From Sordaria brevicollis (lineage: Eukaryota > Ascomycota > Sordariomycetes > Sordariales > Sordariaceae), in the NCBI GenBank assembly GCA_033439795.1, contig JAUTDP010000003.1, positions 1,674,001-1,738,000 of the forward strand: DNA of 64,000 nucleotides, in the 5' to 3' direction. Shown here piece by piece: positions 36,570-46,900 of the stretch. Position 1 is the stretch's first letter. Each line of letters begins with the position of its first letter. The notes beneath the pieces were generated by a model. The model was not told the origin of the DNA, did not search any database, and saw nothing but the letters and a program-made list of their open reading frames with translations. Position numbers and translations under genes: made by a program.

Positions 36570-36740
36570 TACTAGCACATCCCCCCCAAATCTACTGGCA
36601 CATCCCCCCCATACAAAAGTAACAAAACCCCAACCCTCACACCATTTGACAGCCCATGGCACCTGCATGTAAAAATCCCCGTTTTACCCGCCAAAACCCC
36701 ATACTTTGCATGCACGTCACATTTTTCGAAAAAATAAAAG
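36570..36740 (+). mobile_element. Unmutated relic of the left end of the 28.8-kb TIR element
   Basis: The sequence from CTACTGGCACATCCCCCC to the CGAAAAAAT stretch aligns with about 28840-28980 of the RIP-degraded element. Where the relic has CpA or TpG, the element usually has TpA (for example GCATGCACG here against TATAAACG there). It is about 170 bp, with no other end nearby, and too short to be a RIP target itself. Confidence 0.75.
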
Positions 36741-36891
36741 TGGTCGGGCCCTTGTTGGTGGTCCCGGATGCGTGGCGGCGCCGGATAGATGCCTTGTCAA
36801 CCTTGGTGTTGACTAAATATGCGTAGGTGGTTCGATAGGTGCGTTGAGTATGCGGAAGTGGTTCAATGGGTTTGGCCTTGTTCGGAAGTTC

Positions 36892-37052
36892 GGATCCATG
36901 TCAGACATCGTGTTGGCCTTGTTCGGAAGTTCGGGTCCATGTCAGACATCGTGCTGGGCCTTGGTCGGGTCCATGTCAGACATCGTGCTGGGCCTTGGTC
37001 GGATCCATGTCAGACATCATGTTGGCCTTGTTCGGATCCATGTCAGATTGAC
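36892..37052 (+). repeat. 34-bp tandem repeat, five copies
   Basis: Units of the form GGATCCATGTCAGACATC plus GTGTTGGCCTTGTTC start at about 36892, 36933, 36967, 37001 and 37034, with period 33-41. Single copies lie at about 36208, 37446 and 37777. On the minus strand they read MSDMDPNKANT-like peptides, but no long frame supports a gene. Confidence 0.8.
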
Positions 37053-37862
37053 GACAATAGCGACCTCCTTCCATCTTTTCCCCTTCCTCCCTTGGGAACT
37101 GCGTGCGAGAGTCTGGGAACTTTCCGCCGATCCTCGAACCGTCCAGGTCACTACGGTAGAATACTACCTCCCCCCTAACGGCAACCCACCTCGACAACAC
37201 GAGGTACAAGCGGGTATTCTCACCCACGCCCATCCCAGCCGTAGTACAAGCGTGCCGCGAGTCACGCAACCTCAGCGTGTACCGCAAATGCTTTTCCGAG
37301 GTCGAGCGCGTGCCGGAGCGCTTCCTCGAAGTTGTTAAAGGGGAGGGTTACGTCTTGGTCAACGGAATGAGACGTTACGTCTAGGTCAACCTCGAGCTTG
37401 ATACTATCGACGTCGGCGGGCAGATCGTGTTGGCCTTGCTCGGAGGGTCCATGTCAGATATCTCTCTGCGTGCTATTACAGCAGTAGTAACCTTAGCCCG
37501 AGCTGCACTTGCAAGTGCTTCGTATTCTGCATTGGTTGTAATGGCTCCGGCTCCGGCTCCGGCTCCCGACAATAGTCTCTGTCCATATCGAGCGTGCTGG
37601 TTCGGACATGGCTTATGGAGGCCAGGCTGATCTTTGGCATGGCAGGGGGGTTGCCACCCACTGGTAGTAGTCATCGCAGAGACACTCCTGTTTTGCGAGG
37701 TTTCTTTCGTACTTGAAAGTAGGTGTTGGCTTTGGTATAGTCCTTTCGCTGCCTCTCGTGTTGGCCTTGTTCGGATCCATGTCCGACATTGTGTTGTTTT
37801 TCTCGTTGACGTCCAGGATGGTACTTGACCCGAGAGACAAATACTAAAGTGACGAAACTGAA

Positions 37863-38460
37863 GAGGAAACCTATATACACCCACCTAAAACCTACCTACA
37901 CCCAGAAAACCTATATACACCCAGTTTTTTCAAAGTGACAGCTGTTATGTGAATTTCGCTATTTTAGCGGTAAATTTAATTATTCTATATAGTTACGAAT
38001 ATAGTCAACTAAATTGACCAATTATACTATTCTGACCAATTATACCATTTTGACCAACTCCCCTATTATCCAAATTTCGTAATAATTTTATAGTATTTAG
38101 TATAAATTATATTAAATCGAAGAGGATTAATATAGGGAAATATAATATAAGGAAGTATAATATAGGGAAGTATAGTATAAGGAAATATAATATAAGGAAG
38201 TATAATATAAGGAGGTATACCCGTACTACGCCCCTATTAAAGTAATATTGGAAGGTCCTAATATAACGTATTAAATTTGACCTTCGAAATTTTTGAAAAA
38301 AAATTGACTAAGCTAGTATAATATTTCAATATATTAGAATCCTAAAATTTAACGGGTAAAAACGGGGTTTTCAATATCAAATATTATACAATTGGCCCGG
38401 TAAACCCCTGCTAAGAACTGGGTGTATATAGGTTTTGGGTGGGTGTATATAAGCTTCCCC
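37863..38460. mobile_element. MITE-like RIP-degraded element, about 600 bp
   Basis: The left end (37863-37926) and right end (38416-38460) are inverted repeats built from CCTATATACACCCAG-type units; the left end has one extra unit of about 21 bases. The interior is very AT-rich and TpA-rich, with no ORF. Size, inverted ends and lack of coding capacity fit a miniature inverted-repeat element. I could not fix a target-site duplication. Confidence 0.7.
38135..38220 (+). repeat. 15-16-bp tandem repeat inside the MITE-like element
   Basis: About six units of the form GGAAGTATAATATAA lie in tandem with small variations. Confidence 0.8.
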
Positions 38461-38604
38461 AAACTAAATTACAAAAGTTCTGGGGAATTCAGGAGGGAAA
38501 AGCAGAGATGCGTGTCTCGAGGCAAGAACGGCCCTGCCACTGCCGATCGAGCTTCGGACCGCCTACCTGGGTACGTTTCGATAGGTGCGTTGCATATACG
38601 TAAG

Positions 38605-38952
38605 TGGTTTGGTAGGTAGGTGCGTTACTCGGGACGACTTCGCACCCCTTTATGTTGGCAATAGGAGCGATATACTCCGAGGAATCCTCGTTCACAAGGT
38701 GGGTGTTGATTTTTGTTGTTTTATGTTTCCACCCCTGCAACTCCTCCTCGGTGCGCCATGGTGGATGACTGGATGGCGTGGTTTGGTAGGTGCGTTATAT
38801 ATACTCGGGACGACGCCGCACCCCTTTATGTTGGCAACAGAAGCGACGCACTCCGAGGGATCCTCGTTCACAGGGTGGGTGTTGATTTTTGTTGATCATG
38901 TTTCCACCGCTGCAACTCCTCCTCGGTGCGCCATGGCATGGTGGATGGCAGG
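38605..38952 (+). repeat. 174-bp tandem duplication
   Basis: Two diverged copies start with TGGTTTGGTAGG at 38605 and 38779. Both contain CGCACCCCTTTATGTTGGCA, TCCTCGTTCACA, GGTGGGTGTTGATTTTTGTTG and CTCCTCCTCGGTGCGCCATG. A piece of the left flank (CGATAGGTGCGTTG) is also found at 36833. No gene is supported. Confidence 0.85.
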
Positions 38953-39100
38953 CTTGTCTTGGATCTCCGACTCCGAAGAGGGGCGGAACCGGTGGCGGAA
39001 ACGGTGGTGGACTAACTGGTGGTGGAGCCCCTTCTCGATTGACGTTTAACCAGCGGGCCAACGTTGCCCCGTGTAACTGAATCCGACTTGCCAACCTCCC

Positions 39101-39174
39101 AGGCCCGGAAAAGCTACCCAAACTCGGTCATTTAGAGGAAGTAAAAGTCGTAACAAGGTCTCCGTTGGTGAACC
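39101..39174 (+). rRNA. Fragment of the 3' end of 18S rRNA
   Basis: From about 39118 the sequence matches the universal fungal 18S 3' terminus, including GGAAGTAAAAGTCGTAACAA and CTCCGTTGGTGAACC. It is lost just before the expected AGCGGAGGGATC end and ITS1. The 15-20 bases upstream match only partly. No other rRNA sequence is nearby, so this is a displaced scrap and not a functional gene. Confidence 0.85.
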
Positions 39175-39612
39175 GGGGGTCTGCTTGCGTGCCCGATCGC
39201 ATCGTTATGTGTATGATCAGAGGACTCAGAGTCAGTAGGTAGCGTCCGCATCGAAAATATCGGAATCGTCGTCAATGTCTTGGGAATCGGGGTCGGTAGG
39301 TAGGTACCTTATGATGGGAAGACAGCTGGGGTTTTGATAGAGGTACCCATAGGCAGGGGCCTGGTAAATACCCAGAAAGGTCCAAACGCGATGTGGTAAA
39401 ACCGTGAAAATGGAAAGCAACACTGGAACCGTTGGACGTCGTAAAGGTCCCGTACGGTCCAGTTCTGCCCCATTGAACGACACTGGATCTGGAACATCCA
39501 GTACATTCCAGTCCTCCTCGCCGGCCGGGCATTCTCATAGTCGTTACCGGCACTGTTCCCCTTTCCCTTCTTCCATCGCGGGATTCGCGGCGCCTCATCC
39601 TCACATCACGCC

Positions 39613-40150
39613 CTAATACAAAAGCGACATCCCAGCCAGTGTTGTACGGTCCGAGGATGAAGGGCTCGAAGTCTCGAACCGAACCCAGCACACACAAAGC
39701 AGAGCCAGGACCGCAGGACCGGGGGAACAACCGACGTCCGACGATGAGAAGAACGAGAGAGGAACGAAGACGAAGACGACATCAATGGAGGTCCCAATGA
39801 CTGGAAGGAACACAACCGTTGGAGACTGGAAAAGACCAGGCCATGAACGACTCCAGTCTGTCGGCCAACTTGAGGACTAGAACTAGGTATTTGGGTGAGA
39901 GTTAGTATTGCTGCCCGTCCTGCCCCTGCTCGCCTTATTCTTTCAGCACTGAAGAGCATGGACTTACCTTACGAAGTTGATTCCAGTACGAGCTAGGAAG
40001 CAGGAACCATCTCCAGGAGCGCGAGGCGGGGCCCCAAAGGAAAAGCTCCACGGGACCACGAGGATGTTCGGCGAGAGTACACGGCTGTCCTGAGGAGCGT
40101 GCTCTCGATCGGTCAATCCGTCGATTCACCTGGCTGGCTCCCTCCACCAT
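39613..40150 (-). CDS. Possible small spliced gene, unrecognised
   Basis: An ATG at 40150 opens 61 codons ending at a GTAAGT donor (39967). A CTAAC branch and TCTAG acceptor lead to exon 39876-39613, in phase 0, giving 148 residues. Exon 2 has a hydrophobic stretch (about VVFLPVIGTSIDVVFVFVPL). No family is recognised. The region is next to repeats and the open frames may be chance. Confidence 0.22.
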
Positions 40151-40861
40151 TGCACCGACCCTCACCTCGCCTTTTTGTTGCCCGCATCCTCAGGCTCTGT
40201 CCACAGGAAGTTAGGTAGGAGGAGGCTCGCTCATACCCCGCTACGGGCTAACGCAGCACCCCACTCCCTGCCCGGGTCAAACGGCCTCTAGTGCAGATCT
40301 TGGTGGTATGTATTGGCAAATACTTCAAAGAGAAGAACTTGAAGGACCGAAGTGGGGAAAGGTTCTGTGTGAACAGCGCCTTACATCACTGCCTGCACTT
40401 CCTGCGGCAACATTGAAGTTCAGCGATACCCGCTTCAGAGGGTAGGACCAGAACCGGTGGAAGTCAGAGTTCAGATAGGTACTCCTCCGGCGGCCGGCCT
40501 TCCCTGTTTTATATATACGGCGGCGATAGAATCGAGGATTGTCGTAGAGCTGGATCGGGTCGGGGTGTGGTCTGGTGGTTTGGTTTGGCACGAGAGTTGG
40601 ATCCTGTGTTTGTGTTGGATGGATGGTTAGCTTTTTTTGGCTGTCTTGTTCTTGTGCTGTCCGGGGATGGGATGGGATGGGTCCATGTCATACGTAGTTG
40701 GGGCCTTTGGCCGACCGAGGATAGATTAGAGAAGGGTGAGGGTGGGGTGAGTGTGCAAATTGGGGGCACGACGAGGAATCAGAGGGAGGGAGGGTGTTGA
40801 CTGTTGCGTTTGACGGCGTGAACGGACAGTGAAGCGACACGACACGACACGACACGACTTA

Positions 40862-41227
40862 CCAGAATGATATCAACTCGCATGGGTGCTAGCTCTTGAG
40901 ATGGTCTGGTATGGCGTTCTAGGACACCTGGTTTGTGCCGCATCGGTGGCACAGGCACTTGGAGGGCAGATCTGGAGGCGGGCCGCTGGGCTGTTGAACG
41001 GCGCTTCGCGGTTGGGGACGTGGAGGAGGAGCCGAGCCCTGGGTCTGGGTCTGGGTCTGAAGGGCTTGAGGGTTCCGCTTCGTGACGAGATCTTCGTCGC
41101 TTGGTCCAAGAACGGTCGCCCAGTACGCGGACCGGTACCGCAGGTCGCGATGAGCGGGAGCGGGAACAGGAGCAGGAGCTTGGGTAGGCGGGCCCTGGGG
41201 GCCTTGGTTGGGGCCGTTTTGGCTCAT
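40862..41227 (-). pseudogene. CHORD-like paralogue 9, decayed
   Basis: An ATG at 41227 (MSQNGPNQGP) leads through Pro/Gln-rich sequence and a diverged module (LRYRSAYWATVLGPSDEDL) to CLCHRCGT, then a stop. About 40 bases further, in another frame, is Ser-stop-Tyr-His-Ser-Gly directly before a GTAAGT donor. This matches the family's C-x-YHPG/intron junction with Cys to Ser, a new stop, and Pro to Ser. A possible second-half remnant with CC lies near 40400. I read this as a dead copy. Confidence 0.5.
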
Positions 41228-43044
41228 GTTGAGGTTCTTGTGCGATGAGGAGTGGTTATCGAGAGGGCGGATTGTTATTGTTTGCAACTTTGACGGGTTT
41301 CGTTTGTTATGAGAAACAGAACTGGATGTTTTAGTTTGGTACGAGAGAGAAGGTGGGATTGCTATTGACCAAAAACTGAGAACTGGAAAGGGGAGAGGAA
41401 GGAACTAAATATGGTGGATGGGATCGCTCTTTCTGAGATAAAACCATAATATTCTGTTGCTGAAGATGGAAAAACTCAACTTAGCGACATGGAAAGTGGG
41501 GACGATATGCTGCAAATGCAAAAAGTTTCATTATTTCCTCTAGCATCTGCTGCAACAAACGTCACCCATTTCGGCATGTACATCGCAGCCCGTCTACTGA
41601 TGGTGCACGTTTCATCTGATAGTGCAAATCTCATCACATACAAACAGGTTAGAATGCGCTAATTGGGTTCACGGCCGAGGTCCCAACCATGCCCCTAATC
41701 TCCTGTGTTGGAACATACCTCTACATTTCGATTTTGGAGTCGCAACTCACTAGAACGGTTCATAGCAATGATTCCGCCAGCCAAATTCTTTCCCCAAACC
41801 CGGATTTTAGGGGCATGGAGTTCTTACCGCCAAAGGCAGCTCGCCAAATTATCTTGAGAACTCCCGTCTACTTTCCACAGGAAGCCCACAAACACTATGC
41901 ATGCATGCAAATGTAAATGTACTGCCATGTCCACGTGGCTTAGCACCAAGTGGTCAAAGATAAAGAGAGTCCCAAAGAAAGGCAATGTAGTAAGCCAATG
42001 GAGTGTTGGCGTGTTGAATCCAAGATAAAAACCGTATCACCTTAGGAACGGAACTTTTAGAACGACAATTCAACAAACTAAAGCTTCATGTGCCTTGTTG
42101 CAACGTCGTCAAATTTAACTATTGTGGCGCCGTTCCTCAACAGGGCTGATCCTTGTCGTTGTTTCTTGTGTGTCTGCCACCTTGGTCAGTGGAAGTGACC
42201 AACACCAGCGGGATGCAAAAGTTTGCGTGGGATATGTAACGGTTTTGCATTTTGTCGCGGAGAATGCAAGATTTATTCATTTCATTTTGCGTTGTGCGGT
42301 TAAACTTCACGTGGTCTTCAATGCCATTATAGTCTCGGTCACTAACAATTTCCGGTTTCCCGTCTGTGGGCACTGTGGCACATTTGGTGGGGTGACCCAG
42401 CTCACCAGTTACAGGCTTAGTGCATGCGGCCGCGCGGCGGGCTCAAAAGCTCTAGACCCTAACCCTTGGTCGGTCATCCCGTTTCGATTTCGCACTGCGT
42501 GCTGCATTCTATTTGCATCCCGATGTGGGCTTTTGTTTGACCATGGAGAGGATGAAGCCAACAAATCAAAACCTAAGAGATTGAATTCCAGAGCATTAGG
42601 TACCGCTATAACTAAAGGAGAAGATAAACAAACACAAAATGGGCAGCGTGAAACCAACAAGTTGCACCGGTCTAGGGCCAGGGACCAGAGTTCACCCCCC
42701 GGGATTTGCACCATCACGGTCGGTAAGCAGGTGATTCGAAGGCATCATGTGTTTTGTTTGTTTTTCCAGCGCGTAGGTAACATAGCAGGAGGTCACGATT
42801 GCGTTGATTCCCATTTCAATTAGCGCATAGAGTTACAGTGCGACTTATCCAACAGTGACCATAAACACGTCGATGACGATTCGTCATCCATTTCCAACCA
42901 TCTCCCGCCGAAACCAAATACAATCTTGTTAACCACCGCTATCAGTCAGTTCAGTGCCCATCACCGACTTGTCCCCCCTCCCCTCTACTTCCCACCCCCA
43001 ACCTTCTGCCTCTTACCCTTCCCACCCTCCCCATTTCCTCCAGC
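41228..43044. other. Spacer without supported genes
   Basis: The longest ORF (42122-42823, plus, 233 codons) starts with a signal-peptide-like segment but has no recognisable domain and odd composition. The last 60 bases (about 42985-43044) appear to be the displaced end of paralogue 10, cut off by the transposon insertion. Confidence 0.4.
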
Positions 43045-43673
43045 GCTAGAAACAAGTCAAGTAAGAGGTCATACTTACTTGAACTTGAAAAAATAGGTCA
43101 AATAGGCGCCTATACTTACTTATATTTACTTATATTTATTTATTTAACTATATTTGCTAATTAAAACCTTCGAAATATTATATTTTTAATATTTTTGGAC
43201 TGAAAAATGCTCTAATTCTTACGATTTCTACCTTCCTAAAACGCTATCAAACTATATAATACTCCCCAAAATAGTAACGAACCCCCTTACTTCATTTACC
43301 CTCCTTTACAAATCCCCAACTAGCCTAAAATGTAACTAAAACTTCAAAATTTCGATAATATTAATAAATTTAAACGAAAGGCTATATTTCTAAGTATTAA
43401 ATATTAATTTAATACTATTAAAAGAGTATTTAGAATTATTTATTATCGATAATATAGAATAGAAATTAAATACTATATATAATAATCGAGAATATATATT
43501 TTAATTAGCCTTCTATTACCTTAATATATTATTAATAATGTAAATTTTATTATTAAAATACCTATAAAGTGTATCCTCCTTCTTTAATTATAATAAGAGG
43601 GTATTATAGAAATTATAATTAATAAATTAATTATTATTAATTATCTTTATTTATTAATTATTAATATTAATTA

Positions 43674-43980
43674 TATCACAGGGACAGTTAATACAAGGGT
43701 AGATAATAGATGTAGATATATGTAATTGCACAAAAGAAGAAAGAGGAAAAGGAAGAAAGTATGCGTAGGAGGCCCGCCCTTTATAGGGCGCGACGAGAAC
43801 GCGCTAATTATACGCAGTTAAATAACCCTAACCGTATAGGCGGTAAATAGTAACGCAATATCCCGTACGGGCGGGATTATCCCGAGTATAATAATACGTT
43901 TTAAGAAGCGACTACTATACGAGTATAAATACGTAATAATAATATACTAATTACATATAATTACAGTTAGGCCTATAATA
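43674..43980 (-). repeat. LTR (3' LTR of the element)
   Basis: 307 bp, about as long as its partner at 50618. The original ends TGTCACAGGG and GGCTTGTGACA are partly mutated to TATCACAGGG and GGCCTATAATA. Confidence 0.9.
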
Positions 43981-46900
43981 TTACCTCCCTTTAAAAGAAA
44001 TTATATAATTAATTATTATTATATAAAATAATCGAAATCTTTATTAGAAAAGTCTTTATAGCCGCTATTTTTAAACGCGGTAACTTCTTCTTCCTATTAT
44101 ATTCTTCTTATTATATTTCTATCTTTAGGGCTTTTTCCGGCGCTATAATTATATCCTCCCGTATTCTTCCCACCTCCTAAGCTTCCTATACCTCTTACTT
44201 CCTCCGTTTCCTCTCTTTTTCGAACTATTATAATAGTATTAGGGCATTTGGGTTTTCTTTATAGAATTGGCGCATATATTCCGGATATATCGAAACGTTA
44301 CTCCTTAATTACTAATTGGGGGCGTAAAGGGGTATTTATATAATATAATATTCCTAAAAGCAGCCCTCCTTTTTATAACCGTTAATTTTAATAAATTCCC
44401 ACTCAATTTATTCTTTACTATCGTTAATACGCCTTAAAATTTAACCGTAATTCGCTCATATATTTTTATTTAATTATAATTATTTTAATAATCCATTATT
44501 TAATTAATATTTAATTTTATTAATATAAAAGGTAAGGTTATATTTTATATTATTAGGGAATTCGAATGTAATAATATAGGTACTGGTATTAGTAATTGTA
44601 AAAGGTCCTTCGAAAAACGGTATTAATTTAATATAGGGGCGGCTAGAATCGAAATTAATAATATCGAATAAGACCTAATCTCCCGGTTTATATATTAAGG
44701 CGTCCGACCGTTAAATATTAACATTATTTTTATAATATTATTAAACTTTTCGGGCGTTTATTATAACGTAATCGAATATTTCTTTAAAATAATTAACGAT
44801 TTTATAGGTTTTAAAATACTCTTTCTATTATATTACCGAAATTTCGGGGGGATAAAATACTATTAATTCGACGCCTATATAAGGGTTAAAATTATAATTA
44901 ATAAAGAAAGGAGAAACGTTAATTATTTTAGAAATTTAATTATTATTAATAAATTCCGCAAATAATAATTAATCGACTTAATTATTTTATACCTAAGTAA
45001 TATATATTTTTAAATACCGTTCTATCTTTATATTAATATATTCGGTTTAACCGTTCGTTACTAAATAAAAAGCGGAAGATAATTTTAATATAACTTCTAA
45101 TCGTATTAATAAAACGTACTAAAATATTAAAATAAATTAAATACTACGGTAGGAAATAATAAAATCGGGGAGGCTATATAAATTATATACCCATTCGATA
45201 AAACGTTCGGCTAATTCTTCGGTAATAAAAATTTTATAAAAGATATAATAATGCATTTTAATAAAACGGTTAACTATTATAACAATATATTTAAATTCTT
45301 AGCCGCGGCGTAAATACGGAGTAAAAAGGGTAATATAATTAATAGAAATCTCCTTCTAAGCGGTAAAAAGGACGCCTAAAAATTTTAATAATTTATAGGG
45401 GGAATAGTATAACGGCTTAATCTTAACGTATTAGAAATATATTTTATAATAAATACGAATTAATTAATATATCCTTAATTAAAAATATAAACGAAATAAT
45501 AAATAAAAAGTTTTTTCGCGACTTAAATAACCAATAGAAGGGGCGTTATAAATATAGTAAATTAATTAGAATTATAATTCTATATTTTTTAAATTAATAA
45601 TAATGGCGCTATAATAATAAATTCGCCCTTATACCGCTCGGTATTTTATAAACGCGATTTTTATTATTTATTTTCGTATATCCTTAAATTAGGCGTAGCG
45701 CTCGGGGTCCTAAAAGTAGGCTAGAAGGTTTACAAAGAAAACGGATTTTTTATAAAATTCAATAATAAAATTATTTACAAACTTCTTATTAAAGACCTCC
45801 AAATTATAAAAATAATACGTATTTATATTAACTTCGGAATCCGTTTCCGCTTCTACGTCGTTTAATACTTAAATTCTATTAACGAATATATTTTAATCGA
45901 AAAGTATTTTATTACGGGCGAATAAACATTCGTCTCCTTCGTAAAGAATATCCTTTAATTTACAATTAAGGGCGTTAAATCGGATTTAGAAGGAACCCAA
46001 TCGATATTTAATTATAAAATTGAATTATAATAAAAATTAAAACTATTATATATACCGAAGAGAAAATTACTTATTAATAATAAACGTTTTTAACGTTTTA
46101 TAATCCGTTAATATTTCGAAAGGCTATTACACGCCTTCGAATTCTAACCTCCATTCCTCTAATATTTTAATAATAGCGAATAATTCTTTATTATAAATAT
46201 TATAATTATTTTCGGCCGCTATATATCGTTAATTAAAGTAAATAATTAAGCGTAAAATACCTTCGTCGTTATATTATAAAAAAATATTACCGTATATTTA
46301 ATTAAAAGCGTCGGTTTCGACGATTATTTATTTAAACTAATTATAAATTCGTAAAACGGGGCCTATAATAAATACTTTTTTAAAGGCATTAAACAACTTC
46401 TAATATTATTCGGTCTATATCTATATTATTTTATTTATATCTTTCTTCGTAAATTCGTATAATAATCCTATAATAATAAAAAAATATTTAATAAATCGTC
46501 AATAAAAGTTTATAAAATTTAAAAAACGTTAGAAGGAGCGTTTAAAGTCCAGAACCTCTTAAATAATAACCGTAGCAACCTTTTCGGGGTCCATTTCGAA
46601 ACTACTAAAAATAATAATTAAACCCAAATATTTCGTACGGGTAATATAAAATTTATACTTATTAATATCGAACTAAAAACTTACTTTAATTATATAATTT
46701 AAAATTTCTATAATATAACGGACGTAATCTTCTTTATTATCAAAATATATTAAAATATCGTCTAAATAAATAATAATATAAACGTTTAAAATATCGTAAA
46801 ATATATTATTAATATAATTTTAAAACGTCTTTAATACGCCCTATAAACCGAACGGGCAAATTATTAATTCGAAAAGATTAAAACGGGTAATAAACGCCGT

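Noticed and set aside
36892..37052. Tandem 34-bp units as a CRISPR array
   Set aside because: Eukaryotic context, no unique spacers between identical repeats, and no cas genes.
42122..42823. 233-codon ORF with a signal-peptide-like start
   Set aside because: No domain, no splice evidence, unusual amino-acid mix, and location in a repeat-rich spacer; probably chance.
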